A stretch of 64,000 nt of DNA from Ailurus styani (lineage: Eukaryota; Chordata; Mammalia; Carnivora; Ailuridae): the NCBI GenBank assembly GCA_002007465.1, contig LNAC01000336.1, positions 870,481-934,480 on the forward strand, written 5' to 3'. The position numbers and the translations under genes are program-made. Positions 12,403 to 23,250 of the stretch are shown piece by piece (position 1 is the stretch's first letter; the number at the start of each line of letters is the position of its first letter). The notes beneath the pieces are model-generated. The model had not been told where the DNA came from. It did not search any database and was given only the letters and a program-made list of their open reading frames with translations.

Positions 12403-12616
12403 AAAAGTTGCTGGCTGGTGTGCCTGGGTGGTTCAGTTGTTAAAGTGACTGCTTTTGGCTCGGGTCATGATCCTAGGACCTTGGGATGGAGCCCCATGTC
12501 AAGCTCCCTGCTTAGCAAGGGAGTCTGCTTCTCCCTCTCCCCCTTCCCCTGCTCATGCTCTCTCTCTTTCAAGCAAATAAATAAAATCTTTTAAAAATCA
12601 TAATAAAAGTTGCTGG
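12403..12616 (+). mobile_element. CAN-SINE (older type) with 12-bp target duplication
   Basis: The SINE occupies 12415-12604 and is flanked by aaaagttgctgg at 12403-12414 and 12605-12616. The head is diverged (GTGTGCCTGGGTGGTTCAG). It faces the minus-strand SINE at 12680 across about 75 bases. Confidence 0.92.
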
Positions 12617-12666
12617 CAGTAAGAAGTGCCTGCTGAGGTTTCGTTTGGTTTTGGTCTGTTTATTTG

Positions 12667-12887
12667 TATGTTTGCTTTTTTAAAAAGATTTTTATTTACT
12701 TACTTGGTAGAGAGAGAGAAAGAGGTAGAGAGCACAAGCAGGGGGAGTGGGAGAGGGAGAAGAAGGCTCCCCGTTGAGCAGGGAGCCCAATGCGGGGCTT
12801 GATCCCAGGACCCTGGGATCGTGACCTGAGCTGAAGGCAGATGCTTAACCAGCTGAGCCACCCAGGTGCCCCTATATGTTTGCTTTT
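12667..12887 (-). mobile_element. CAN-SINE, minus strand, 13-bp target duplication
   Basis: The SINE occupies 12680-12874 between tatgtttgctttt copies at 12667-12679 and 12875-12887. It carries the arctoid body GCACAAGCAGGGGGAGTGGGAGAGG on the plus strand. Confidence 0.92.
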
Positions 12888-13333
12888 AAAACTTATTACA
12901 TAATCCCACCTGAAGTCTACTGAGACAGAAACTTCAAGAGGGGGGGGCATGTTAATCTTTCCAAAAAGTCAAGGTGCTCAACTTTCCATTTCTCCTAGGT
13001 TTAAAACTCCTTGCTCCAAATCTAGCAAACACACATAGTGTATTTTAAATTTTTTCCCCTTATATAAACAGTATTAAATAGGATTTGATACACAAAACTT
13101 TGTTTTGTTAAAAAATTTCCTATCAGTATGTTCTTTAGATAACAAAATTCTGTAACAACTTTATGGCCAAACCTAACACGACAGTTTTGAAGAGCATCAA
13201 GTTTACCTTCAGAATCTACCATTATTTCACACATTCTTTCCTTTTTCGTTTGCCATCTTTCCCTCACAGGTAGGAGCCCAGGACCTCTTGTCCATGTAAA
13301 CTGAGTGATTTACACTTGTTCATTTCAGCTCTT
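12888..13333. other. Intergenic sequence
   Basis: Nothing recognised apart from an 8-G run at 12941-12948. Confidence 0.45.
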
Positions 13334-13567
13334 AAGATCTTAAGTATCTTAGGGGCACCTGGGTGGCTCAGTCGTTAAGCGTCCGCCTTCTGCTCAGGTC
13401 ATGATCCCAGGACCCTGTGATAGAGCCCTGCAACCAGCTCCCTGCTCAGCAGGAAGCTTGCTTCTCTCTTTCCCACTCCCCCTGCTTGTGTTCCCTCTCT
13501 TGCTGTATCTCTCTCTGTCAAATAAATAAATAAAATCTTAAAAAATGAAAAGATCTTATATATCTTA
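13334..13567 (+). mobile_element. CAN-SINE (arctoid type), plus strand
   Basis: The SINE at 13352-13549 has the head GGGGCACCTGGGTGGCTCAG and body CCACTCCCCCTGCTTGTG. Imperfect target duplications aagatcttaagtatctta and aagatcttatatatctta flank it. The one mismatch and the body type suggest an older insertion than the mustelid-type copies. Confidence 0.92.
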
Positions 13568-14730
13568 AGTAATGTCAAGTAAACTGTCAGCATATTCCAC
13601 AGTGAGCATCTGCAAAAGTTCATATTGAATCCTAAGGAAGAAACAGAAACAGAATAAAACAAAAACAAAAAACAAAGTATTTGCAATAAATCACTATTTA
13701 AAGGAAGGCACTACTTTTTTAACTTTTTATACCCTACTATTTGAGAAGTAGTCGCTTTTACCTGCAGAGAAAACAGATCTCAATCAGTCTGAAAGATGCT
13801 GAGGGAATATGGCAGCCACGGAGGTCCCAAGTCAGTCTCTGAAGTCACCGGATTCTTTTATTTCTCATCTGTCATGTCTGCGTGAGGGCAATGAAGGAGC
13901 AGCTGGGAAGAAACCACTACAGAAAGAAAAAAAAGACGCACATGGACCAAATGTAAGTCTTGATTTCAACATTGTTGCTTGAAATTTCTCTGCTGCCTTT
14001 GTTTTGTTTTTGTTTTTTCTGGACTGTCCTTCATGGAAACATGGAAGAACTGAATCAACCAGAGTTGTTAAGGAACTAAATGATATCACAATAGAACTAG
14101 GTTATCTTGGGTCATACATAATCATAGGACCTTAAAATATTAGAATGAAATTGATTCCCTGTGCTAATAATAGAGATTGGATTAAAAGGATATTAAAACT
14201 GCCAGTCCTATACCAATGCAGCACTGTTTCACAGTACCGCTTTATGATTTTTTAATTTAATATACACATTTCTATGATAATTACCATGATAAAATTATGA
14301 AAATAATTTTTCATATTTTATAACAAATTCATTATTACTTTTAGCAAAAAATCTGGTCTGTGGTTCATGGAATGACTAGTTTTTCTCTCAGTAGTGAAAA
14401 AGCAAACCAGCATGATATCTGCCTCTCTTTTTTTATTTTACTTAAAATACTATTATAAGTATTAATAATAGTGAAATGCTTGTTCCTAGTTTACTCCCAC
14501 AAAATACATCTTCAGAAAAAGTTACAGTGTTTATGTTAATTCTCTGTGGACAAACATGACTGTCCTTGTGACTGTCTTTTGGGAATAATTAAACAGACCC
14601 TGTTGCCCACATACTTCAAGGGGAGGGCAAATAGAATAAGAAAACTTGATATCAATATGGTATCCAGAAGTTCGACAGTGAATAGAAAGTAACATTCCAG
14701 TATACATTTTGGGGAATAAATTTCTCTCTC
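13568..14730. other. Intergenic AT-rich sequence
   Basis: No gene or clear repeat recognised. A TTTGTTTTTGTTTTT run lies near 13998. Confidence 0.45.
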
Positions 14731-14731
14731 T

Positions 14732-15116
14732 AGGATGGGCTGAATTATGCCTCTTCCCCCAAATTCATATACTGAAATCCTAGCCCCCAGTATCTCAGAA
14801 TGTGACCATATTTGGAGATAGGGGCTTTAAAGAGGTAATTAAGGTAAATGAGGTCATATGGATGAGCGCTAATTCAATATGACTGGTCTACTTATAAAAA
14901 GAAGAGATAAAGACTCAGAACATACACAAAGACCAGGTGCAGACACTGGAAGAAGACAACCATCTACAAGCCAAGAGAGGCCTTTGAAGAAACCAGCCCT
15001 GTGAACACCTTCATCTTGGACCTCCAGCCTCTATAATTGTGAGAAAATAAGTATCTGTTGTTTAATCCACCCAATCTGTGCTATTTGTTACAGCAGCCTC
15101 AGCAAACTAATACACA
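14732..15116 (+). mobile_element. MLT1-type (ERVL-MaLR) solo LTR
   Basis: The order GCTGAATTATGCCTC, CCCAAATTCATATACTGAAATCC, TTGGAGATAGGGGCTTT, AGGTAATTAAGG, CTTATAAAAAGAAGAG, GCCATCTACAAGCCAAG-like text, CCAGCCTCTATAATTGTGAG, AAATAAG and CAGCAAACTAATACA matches the MLT1 LTR of ancient mammalian MaLR elements. No internal region is seen, so it is a solo LTR. The plus orientation follows from the AATAAG-type poly(A) signal near the right end. Confidence 0.85.
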
Positions 15117-15117
15117 T

Positions 15118-15921
15118 CTATCTTTTTTACATTCCTCAGAATGCAAATCTATACACTGTCACTGTAAATCAAGTTGGATTGTTTGGTTCCATTATAATTA
15201 TTTAAATAAAATTATTACATAAACTAATATTTAATTATGTCTCTTTACAAATACTCCAGAAATATTTGTATTAGTATAATTCCTTTTACAGTGTTGGAAA
15301 CTAAAGGAAGTAAAAAAATTTTGCTTTTGATCCTAGTAACCAGTTTGATGATACAAAGCCCCCAGTGTTCTGCATGTATATAGGAATATGCTTGGATGAA
15401 AGCAGAGCTGTATTAACATAGCAATAAAGTAGGTTGACCAATAAAAGTGATGTTTCAATTACTCCAAAATAAAGCATTTTTCTAAGTTTATTTTATATAA
15501 AATGTTTTTACATAGACGTGGTATTATCTCCTTATTCTCTTGACCCCATCTAGTCTCCCCATCATTCATGCCATGTCCCCATCATGATGGTTTGGAATTT
15601 GTCTGAATTATAATTCTTTTTCTCTGTTTTCTGTGTGTTTTGGCTCATCCTACCATAAACCTAAACTCTGAAATGCTCTCTCCCTCCAGTCCTATGACAT
15701 TTTCCACCCCTTAATTGCCACCATTGGTAAAAGACAAAAGTTGATCTGTGATAAGTCACCAAACTTTCAAACAACAGAAAAACAATATCTCTCCTACCAT
15801 CTTCATGAATTCATTAAATATTAAAGGATTAAATATTAAAATGTATATAACAATATGTTGTAAAATAGAACTGTAAGCTTCTAGAAGCAGTTGAACTAGT
15901 AACAGATATCAATACCTATTT
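15118..15921. other. Intergenic AT-rich sequence
   Basis: No gene, RNA or clear repeat recognised. Confidence 0.45.
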
Positions 15922-16176
15922 TAAAAGACTTGCAGTTTATGGGGCACCTGGGTGGCTCAATCGTTAAGTGTCTGCCTTCGGCTCAGGTCAGATCCCAGGA
16001 TCCTGGGATCGAGCCCTGCATTGGGCTCCCTGCTCAGGGGGGAACCTACCTCTCCCTCTCCCACTCCCCCTGCTTGTGTTCTCTCTCTCTGTTTCTCTCA
16101 CTGTATCTCTCACTGTGTCTCTGCCAAATAAATAAATAAAATATTTTAAAAAAATAAATAAAAGACCTGCAGTTTA
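15922..16176 (+). mobile_element. CAN-SINE (arctoid type) with 18-bp target duplication
   Basis: The SINE at 15940-16158 is flanked by taaaagacttgcagttta and taaaagacctgcagttta, one mismatch in 18. The pyrimidine-rich body is expanded (TGTATCTCTCACTGTGTCTC), making the copy longer than usual. Confidence 0.92.
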
Positions 16177-16284
16177 ATTTACTAGATTTTCTTTTTTTCA
16201 ATACACATTTTCTAAAACCCGTCTCCACATAGAATTAATCATTCTCACCACTATCCTTCTATGCAATCTGGATAGTGTGTTATG

Positions 16285-16625
16285 ATGGAGTTGTTATCAG
16301 CCCTTTTTTAGAGAGGGAGAAATTGAGACACACATGTTTAATAACAAACAGTCCTCACACAGCTAATAAGAAATGAAGTCAAGGGCGCCTGGGTGGCTCA
16401 GTGGGTTAAAGCCTGTGCTTTAGGCTCAGGTCATGATCTCAGGGTCCTGGGATCGAGGCCCGCATCGGGCTCTCTGCTCAGCGGGGAGCCTGCTTCCTCC
16501 TCTCCCTGTCTCTCTGCCTGCCTCTCTGCCTACTTGTGATCTCTCTCTCTGTGTCAAATAAATAAATAAAATCTTAAAAAAAAAAAAAAGAAATGAAGTC
16601 AAGATTCAGACCAAGGTAAACTAAA
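16285..16625 (+). repeat. MIR fragment split by a SINE
   Basis: GTTATCAGCCCTTTTTTAGAGAGGGAGAAATTGAGACAC followed by CACAGCTAATAAGAAATG resembles the MIR core. It resumes after the SINE as AAGATTCAGACCAAGG, the normal MIR continuation. The SINE at 16384-16587 therefore inserted into an existing MIR. Confidence 0.6.
16368..16603 (+). mobile_element. Young mustelid-type CAN-SINE with 16-bp target duplication
   Basis: The SINE at 16384-16587 is nearly consensus, with perfect aagaaatgaagtcaag copies at 16368-16383 and 16588-16603. It is a recent insertion into MIR-derived sequence. Confidence 0.95.
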
Positions 16626-17208
16626 TTTGGAACTTGTGCTTTTTTTTTTTTATCCATTAAGACAAAGAGATAATGAAAATAATTCATATGAAGGAGAAAT
16701 TGACCTAATAAAGCAATTTAACCAATTCAAATTTTACTAACATAAAATCAAGAACTATGGAATTTTACTTACCAGAGTCTGGATGGAAATGTTTCCTTTA
16801 AAGTAAGAAAAACACTTTCCAGTACATAGATACTTGAGCCCGTCAGGTTTCTGTTAAGACCGACCTGATTTGGCCTCATAATCCACCTCAGCATCGTTTT
16901 CTACAAAGGCATGACTGCTGGATTAGCACTGGTATTCATGATGACATTGAGCTGTCACCTCTGTGTCAAACTTTCAAACGAATGTTCAGAGAAATAAACA
17001 GAAGTTCTTAAAAGGTTTTAGTGGAAAACCCACATATAATCAGTATTTTCTACCACCATTAAAGAGAAAAAGCTATGACACTTATTAAACATAGAAAGGC
17101 AGACTTTATTCAAGATTATTGTAATAAAGGAGAGAGACTGAACTCCAGTCAGAATACAGCAAAGATAACTGGGGGTTTATAATCAATGAGCAGAGTGCAG
17201 GGTTATTA
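16626..17208. other. Intergenic sequence
   Basis: Nothing recognised besides a T11 run at 16641-16651. Confidence 0.45.
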
Positions 17209-17442
17209 GATGTAAGATTACTTTTTTTTTAAGATTTTTTATTTATTCCTTTGACACAGAGAGAGAGATCACAAGTAGGCAGAGAGGCAGGCAGAGAGAG
17301 AGGAGAGAGAAGGAAGCAGGCTCCCTGCTGAGCAGAGAGCCCGATGCGGGCCTCGATCCCAGGACCCTGGGATCATGACCTGAGCTGAAGGCAGCGGCTT
17401 TAACCCACTGAGCCACCCAGGCGCCCTGGATGTAAGATTACT
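17209..17442 (-). mobile_element. Young mustelid-type CAN-SINE, minus strand
   Basis: The SINE at 17223-17428 is flanked by perfect gatgtaagattact copies. The reverse complement has the GGGCGCCTGGGTGGCTCAG head and the CTGCCTGCCTCTCTGCCTACTTGTGATC body. It forms an inverted pair with the next SINE about 50 bases to the right. Confidence 0.95.
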
Positions 17443-17464
17443 AAGAGGAACATTTTTAGGTATC

Positions 17465-17699
17465 AAGAGTAAAGGGGGGCAACTGGGTGGCTCAGTAGGT
17501 TAAAGCCTCTGCTTTCGGCTCAGGTCATGATCTCCGTGTCCTGGGATCGAGGCCCCCATCGGGCTCTCTGGTCAGCAGGGAACCTGCTTCCTTCTCTCCC
17601 TGTCTCTCTGCCTGCCTCTCTGCCTACTTGTAATCTCTCTCTCTGTGTCAAATATATGAATGAAATCTTAAAAAAAAAAAAAAGAGAAAGAGTAAAGGG
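17465..17699 (+). mobile_element. Young mustelid-type CAN-SINE, plus strand
   Basis: The SINE at 17477-17687 is flanked by aagagtaaaggg copies. The tail has mutated (AAATATATGAATGAAATC). Its pairing partner is the minus-strand SINE at 17223-17428. Confidence 0.93.
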
Positions 17700-17950
17700 A
17701 TTCTTAGTAAATTGGCTTGACAGAATTCTTACTAAAGGAAGGTCAAGGACTTACATATCAAAGATGAGGGTGATAAACATGATCAAGTATCAAGTGTGGG
17801 GAGAGGGATTTTCAATAAACTAGCTTTGTAGGGTTCTTTGCTAAAACTTGGTTCAACTGGCTAAGGTTGAGGTATGGACAAGAAGAGGGCTTGTGGAAGC
17901 CTGACTAAAGTTTGGTCAGGCAAAGAGTCTTTGTCATATGATCTGTGTTA

Positions 17951-18065
17951 AGGAAGGAGGGAAGGAAGGAAGGAAAGAAGGAAGGAAGGAAGGAAGGAAG
18001 GAAGGAAGGAAGGAAGGAAGGAAGGAAAGAAAGAAGGAAGGAAGGATGGAAGGAAGGAAGGAAGG
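17951..18065. repeat. (GGAA)n tetranucleotide array
   Basis: About 25 GGAA/GGAAG units run with a few interruptions (GAAAGAAG, GGATGG). This is a polypurine microsatellite that is likely length-variable. The PSFLPSFL peptide on the other strand is an artefact of it. Confidence 0.95.
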
Positions 18066-18493
18066 GAGAACAAACAGGGAATTAATGCAACCATAATTCA
18101 CAGTACTTTCAGTGTTTGCCATATGTCTGACATTATCATAGGAATTGGGAAAGAAGCAAAACACATGATTTTGTGCCAGTTTAAAGGCATGTCAGTGTGA
18201 TGACTGTACACACAATCAGGACTTTGTATTCGGGAGGCCCTAGGTTCCACCCCACCTTTACCAGTATGTGGTTCAAAATTAGATAAGATAAGATCCTGAG
18301 ATTTATCTTTACCATCAGTACCTAAAGGAATATTACCTACATCTTGGGTTATGCTGTACATTGAGCGAGAGGATATAAATTAGAAAATGCATTGTATTAT
18401 TGTTTTAAATTTCAATCCAATAAATGTTTGCATTACCTCCTGCTATGAACAGATATGGGGGATGCAGGAATGCACAGAGAGATTCTCTACCAG
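18066..18493. other. Intergenic sequence
   Basis: No supported gene. A minus-strand open frame at 18098-18361 has no recognisable motif. Confidence 0.4.
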
Positions 18494-18722
18494 AAAAGAA
18501 TACAAACAGGGGCGCCTGGATGGCTCAGTGGGTTAAGCCTCTGTTTTTGGCTCAGATCATGATTTCAGGGTCCTGGGATTGAGCCCTGCATCGGGCTCTC
18601 TGCTCACTGGGAAGCCTGCTTCCTCCTCTCCCTCTGCCTGCCTCTCTGCCTACTTGTGATCTCTCTCTCTGTGTCAAATGAATAAATAAAAAAAAAAAAT
18701 CTAAAAAAAAAAGAATACAAAC
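18494..18722 (+). mobile_element. Mustelid-type CAN-SINE, plus strand
   Basis: The SINE at 18508-18708 is flanked by perfect aaaagaatacaaac copies. The body is slightly shortened relative to neighbours. Confidence 0.94.
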
Positions 18723-20011
18723 TTTACACAAGTAATTCCAAGTGCAAGGTAGAGCTTGTTAGCACTAGAGGTAATATAGAAGCTTCACCAGTGTCATCAG
18801 TTTTCTCTGTGACCCGGGTCAGGGGGACAATTTGGGGTTGAGAACTAGATATATTTCCCATCCAAATGTCGTGTGTCTCTATGGGTTCTCCACTGAATGA
18901 ATGACTTATCATTGTAGCAGAGCCTGAGGCAATACTTCCAGTGTGCTCCTGCCTTCTCCGCCAGCACCATGTGGACATTCGAAGTGTGGACCTAAGCATA
19001 TATTTGCTTGCTTGGATTTCCCAACTACTCTCTGCATGACCTTGGATAGGCCACTTAAGTAGGTCCTTCAGGAATTCCCTGATCTTAAAATCTTTTGGTT
19101 AGATGAGCTTTGGTATTTCATTGGGTATTTTTCATGTGTGCTATACAACCTCAATGTTACGATTTCAAATCATCCACAAGATATATTCTTTCTTCTTCTT
19201 TTTTTTTCTCATCCACAGTAAATTTTCAAGTGAAATCCATATCCTACTTGACTTTAAATTGTTTTTCCTTGAGCTCAGATGATGTCCTATCAGGGAATAC
19301 AGAATCACTTTAGTACTAGCTTAATACTAGAAATTGTGCATATAAATCCAGTTCTAAGAAATAAACAATAAAACATAGTTCATCCCAAAACTAATTTGAA
19401 AAAGTTTGTGATGTATATTATATTCATATTCCTTCTCATATTTAATAAATTACATCAGAAGGACAAAAAAAATCCTTCAATATCTTGTAGTGACTTTTTT
19501 TCTACTATTATTCCTTAACAATAGTGGTTTTTACAATTTTCCCCATATAACAATCAATTAAATTAGATTCAAATCTGACATGGTTGCTTATACCTTAATT
19601 AGATAAATATTCATTGAGCTTACTATGTGTAACCTAGCTATTTCAGACATGTGAAGAGCAATGAAATACATGGAGCCTTATGTTATAATGGGAGAATAAA
19701 TACATGTTCCCAAATAACCATTTAAAATTGATACTGTAAAAATTACTATACAGCTATAAAGAAAATAAGGACTTGCTGTATATGCAGCCAGGGAATTATC
19801 TCCATGATATATTGCACAGCATGCTTTTGTTCAACTAAAAAACAGGGAAATATGAATAAGTGTACACATTTGTTTATATTAAAAATTGGAAGGATTAAAT
19901 TATAACTTTTAAAAGTCATTATGTATGGGAAAGGAGATATGGGTGACTAGAAATAGAGGATGGGCTTCTGTTAATGTACTTTGTTTTATAAATGGATCTT
20001 TAGAAAAATGT
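18723..20011. other. Intergenic AT-rich sequence
   Basis: The minus-strand open frame 18724-18999 (91 codons) and other short frames lack domain, splice or codon-use support. Nothing recognised. Confidence 0.4.
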
Positions 20012-20168
20012 AAATATGTAAATATTAAATAAGGAGGGCATGTGTTATGATGAGCACTGGGTATTATGTGCAACTAAGAATCATTGAACACTACATCAAA
20101 ACTTATGATGTACTATATGCTGGCTAACTGACCATAATAAAAATAAATAAATAAAATATGTAAATATT
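20012..20168 (+). mobile_element. L1 3'-end stub (127 bp) with 15-bp target duplication
   Basis: Bases 20027-20153 match the tail of carnivore L1: GATGAGCACTGGGTATTATG, ATCATTGAACACTACATC, GATGTACTATATGCTGGC, CATAATAAAAATAAATAAATAAA. Perfect aaatatgtaaatatt copies at 20012-20026 and 20154-20168 show that it is a complete, extremely 5'-truncated insertion rather than a fragment. Confidence 0.88.
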
Positions 20169-20483
20169 TCACAGAACCTTAAAACAAATTGAATTTAGAA
20201 ACCAATTTCTTAAAAACAGAAATAAAAGCAAACAAATAATTTGCTTTAATGAAAGAGTCGGTGGCATACTTACATAGGAACCATCTCAAAAGACCTTACA
20301 AAGCAGTCACCAAGCTCTATATTCCTGGAGAGATATCTGTTAAGAAAAATGAATTGCCCCCGAAGTGTGTTACATATTACTCAAATTTAGAAATCATATT
20401 GCTGGTAGTAATGTTAGTATTTTTACCCCTTTTTGTAAAAAAAAATAGCTATAAATGGCTTCTATCCTTTGCTTTTCATTCTT

Positions 20484-20595
20484 AACAGTTCTATTTAGGT
20501 ATAATTTATATATAATAAACTGTACATATTTAAAGTGTATGATCTGATAAATTTTGATTCATGTATATAACCATGCAACCATAATCACAATCAAG
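20484..20595 (-). mobile_element. Old L1 3' end, left part of a split element
   Basis: TTTAGGTATAATTTATATATAATAAACTG and GATTCATGTATATAACCATGCAACCATAATCACAATCAAG are the reverse complement of an old L1 3' UTR. The element continues at 21455 after a younger L1. Confidence 0.65.
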
Positions 20596-21454
20596 AAAAT
20601 GAACATGCTTCTCCAAAGAAGACATCCAAATGACCAACAAACACACGAGAAAGTGCTCAACATCACTTGGCATCAGGGAAATACAAATCAAAACCACAGT
20701 GAGATACCACCTCACACCAGTCAGAATGGCTAAAATTAATGTCAGGAAACGACAGATGTTGGCGAGGATGTGGAGAAAGGGGAACCCTCCTGTACTGTTG
20801 GTGGGAATGCAAGCTGGTGCAGCCACTCTGGAAAACAGTATGGAGGTTCCTCAAAAAGTTGAAAATAGAGCTACCCTACAATCTAGCAATTGCACTAGTG
20901 GGTATTTACCCTAAGGATACAAAGGTAGTGATCCTCCGGGGCACATGCACCTGAATGTTTATAGCAGCAATGTCCACAATAGTCAAACTAGGGAAAGAAC
21001 CTAGATGTCCATCACTAGATGAATGGATAAAGAAGATGTGGTATATATATATACAATGGAATACTATGCAGCCATCAAAAGAAATGAAATCTTGCCATTT
21101 GCAACGACATGGATGGAACTAGAGGGTATTACGCCAAGCAAAATAAGTCAATCAGAGAAAGACAATTATCACATGATCTCTCTGATATGAGGAACTTGAG
21201 GGGCAGGGTGGGGGGTAGGGAGGAAAAAAATGAAACAAGATGGGATAAGAGACTCTTAATCTCACGAAACAAACTGAGGGTTACTGGGGGGTGGGAGGGT
21301 AGGGATAGGGTGGATGGGTTATGGACATTGCGGAGGGATTGTGCTATGGTGAATGCTGTGAAAGGTGTAAGCCTGATGATTCACAGATCTGTACCCCTGG
21401 GACAAATAATAATAATTAAAAGAATAATTAAAAAAAGAAATAAAATGAACATGC
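20596..21454 (+). mobile_element. 5'-truncated carnivore L1 (ORF2 end plus 3' UTR)
   Basis: Bases 20609-21441 carry the last part of L1 ORF2 and the 3' UTR. Translated pieces include [15 protein letters not shown] and EYYAAIKRNEILPF-like stretches; the frame is broken. The 3' UTR carries G-rich runs at 21200-21220 and 21290-21310. Perfect aaaatgaacatgc target copies lie at 20596-20608 and 21442-21454. The element landed inside an older minus-strand L1. Confidence 0.92.
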
Positions 21455-22130
21455 CCATCACCCAAAAGCTTTCTCCTGTTCCTTTGTAATGTCTCACAGC
21501 CACACCTTTCCATACTCCCTTTTAATCCCAAGTAAACACTGATCTGCTTTTTAACATTATAGGTTAGTTTGAATTTTTCAAACATTTTCTATAAATGAAA
21601 CCTACATTATATATTCTACATTGGAGAGGCAGGGGAGATTTGCTGGCTTCCTTCATGCAGCATAATTATTTTTAAGACTCATATATGTTGTTGCATCTAT
21701 CAGTAGTTCATTTATTTTCATTGTGCAGTAGTACTCCACTGTGTAGACAGACCACAATTCATTTATCCATTCTCCTGTTGATGAACATTTAGGTTGAATA
21801 CAGTTTTTGGCCATGACATATAAAGGTGCCATGGAAATTCATGGACAAGTGCTTGCATAAACATACGCTTTAATTTCTCTTCTTAAATACCTAGAAGTGG
21901 AATGAGTGGGTCATATGAGAGGTGTATGTTTAACTTGTTAAGAAACTGACAGCTTGTTCGGCAAACCAGTTATGCATTTTACATCCTCGCCAGCAGTGTA
22001 GGAGAGACCTAGTTCTTCTAAATCTTCACCAACACCTGACATGTTCAAACTAAATTTCAACCTCTGTCATCGATGTCCAGATGTATCTCACTATGGTCTT
22101 ACTTAGCATTTCCCTAATGAGTAATCTCCT
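21455..22130 (-). mobile_element. Old L1, right part of the split element, minus strand
   Basis: CTTTGTAATGTCTCACAGCC, ATAGGTTAGTTTGAATTTTTC, CTTCATGCAGCATAATTATTTT, ATCCATTCTCCTGTTGATGAAC, CCTAGAAGTGGAATGAGTGGG and CATCCTCGCCAGCAGTGTAGG follow the order of the reverse complement of an old L1 3' end and ORF2 terminus. All frames are broken. Confidence 0.8.
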
Positions 22131-22690
22131 CAGGGCCTCTGGTAGATTTGACAACTAAAATATATTTGAACGCTTACATAAAATGGCCAACTAACTCTTT
22201 TGACATACCTGTGCACCCTCCTTACACAGTTAATATGATTTGCAGCAAAAATATAATGGCAACAGATTCTAGTTGCATGCCACTTACAAGGCTGTTTTTC
22301 CAAGTGTGTTAACATGGAACACCTCCATAGAGACTGATGTTATAAACAGTGGCTGATCCTTCAATGGTGGGTCACATAGTTCCCATTCATCTTAGCTGGT
22401 GTTTGATAGGAAGGCTGCAGATATCCTGAGAGTTTTTTTCTTCCCTTTCTAAGAAGAAATGAGACTTCCATTTCCACACCAGTTTTCTAACCATCTCTAT
22501 CTGGTGCAAGGACATGGGAAAAACAAAAAAGAAAATAAAAGGCAATAATATAAAATAAGTAATGAAAGAGACTAAAATGAGAAATAAGATGGCCAAAGAG
22601 AGAAAAAAAAGGAAGAATAAAGAATGGTGCTAGAAAATAGTGAAAAAGTAAACAAAATATGATAAAGTGAATATACCATAGAAAGGAAAA
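22131..22690. other. Intergenic sequence
   Basis: A-rich on the plus strand from 22508. No gene recognised. Confidence 0.4.
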
Positions 22691-22694
22691 GTCT

Positions 22695-22876
22695 TGGGGT
22701 ACCTGGGTGGCTCAGTTGGTTAAGCATCTGACTTTGGTTCAGGTCATGATCTCAGGGTCCTGGGATCGAGCCCAGCTCAGCAGGGAGTCTGTGTGTCCCT
22801 GTCCCTCTGCCCTCCCCCCCCCACTCATGTTCTCTCTCTCTCTCAAATAAATAAATAAATAAAATATTTTAAGAAA
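22695..22876 (+). mobile_element. CAN-SINE with internal deletion, plus strand
   Basis: The head GGGGTACCTGGGTGGCTCAG is followed by GATCGAGCCCAGCTCAGCAGGGAGTC, lacking the CATCGGGCTCCCTG segment. The tail is AAATAAATAAATAAATAAAATA. It lies about 0.4 kb downstream of the SYT4 poly(A) site. Confidence 0.88.
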
Positions 22877-23034
22877 AGAAGAATGGGTAAGTCATTGAAT
22901 TTGGGCATTATCCTCTTTAAGGATCTAGCAGATTCAGTTGATGAGGACTTCTCCAGGAGAGTAGTATGGCATAGAAGGAAGAGCATGGTCAGCCAAAAAA
23001 TCCTTTTATTCACTCACTATCCAGATGCATTTGA

Positions 23035-23130
23035 GTCAACTGCCTATGCTCCTTGAGTCTCGGTTTTTGCTTCTGTACCGTAGAGATAATAATAATTGTC
23101 CCCAATGATTCTTAGGAGGATTAAACAAAA
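23035..23130 (-). repeat. MIR fragment, minus strand
   Basis: GAGTCTCGGTTTTTGCTTCTGTACCGTAGAGATAATAATAATTG and CTTAGGAGGATTAAAC resemble the reverse MIR core and left part. Confidence 0.55.
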
Positions 23131-23184
23131 TAAAATAAAATAAATGGAAGACCTTGGTGCCGAATCACTAATGATCCCTATTCT

Positions 23185-23250
23185 ATGCATTCAGGAAACG
23201 TAAAGCTTAGAAAGAAAATGCATTCAGGAAACGTAAAGCTTAGAAAGAAA
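23185..23250. repeat. Exact 33-bp tandem duplication
   Basis: The unit beginning ATGCATTCAGGAAACG and ending TTAGAAAGAAA occurs twice without a mismatch, at 23185-23217 and 23218-23250. It lies about 50-100 bases beyond the predicted SYT4 transcript end. Confidence 0.95.

Noticed and set aside
21109..21489. 126-codon plus-strand frame
   Set aside because: Derived from the L1 3' UTR and flank, out of the ORF2 frame.
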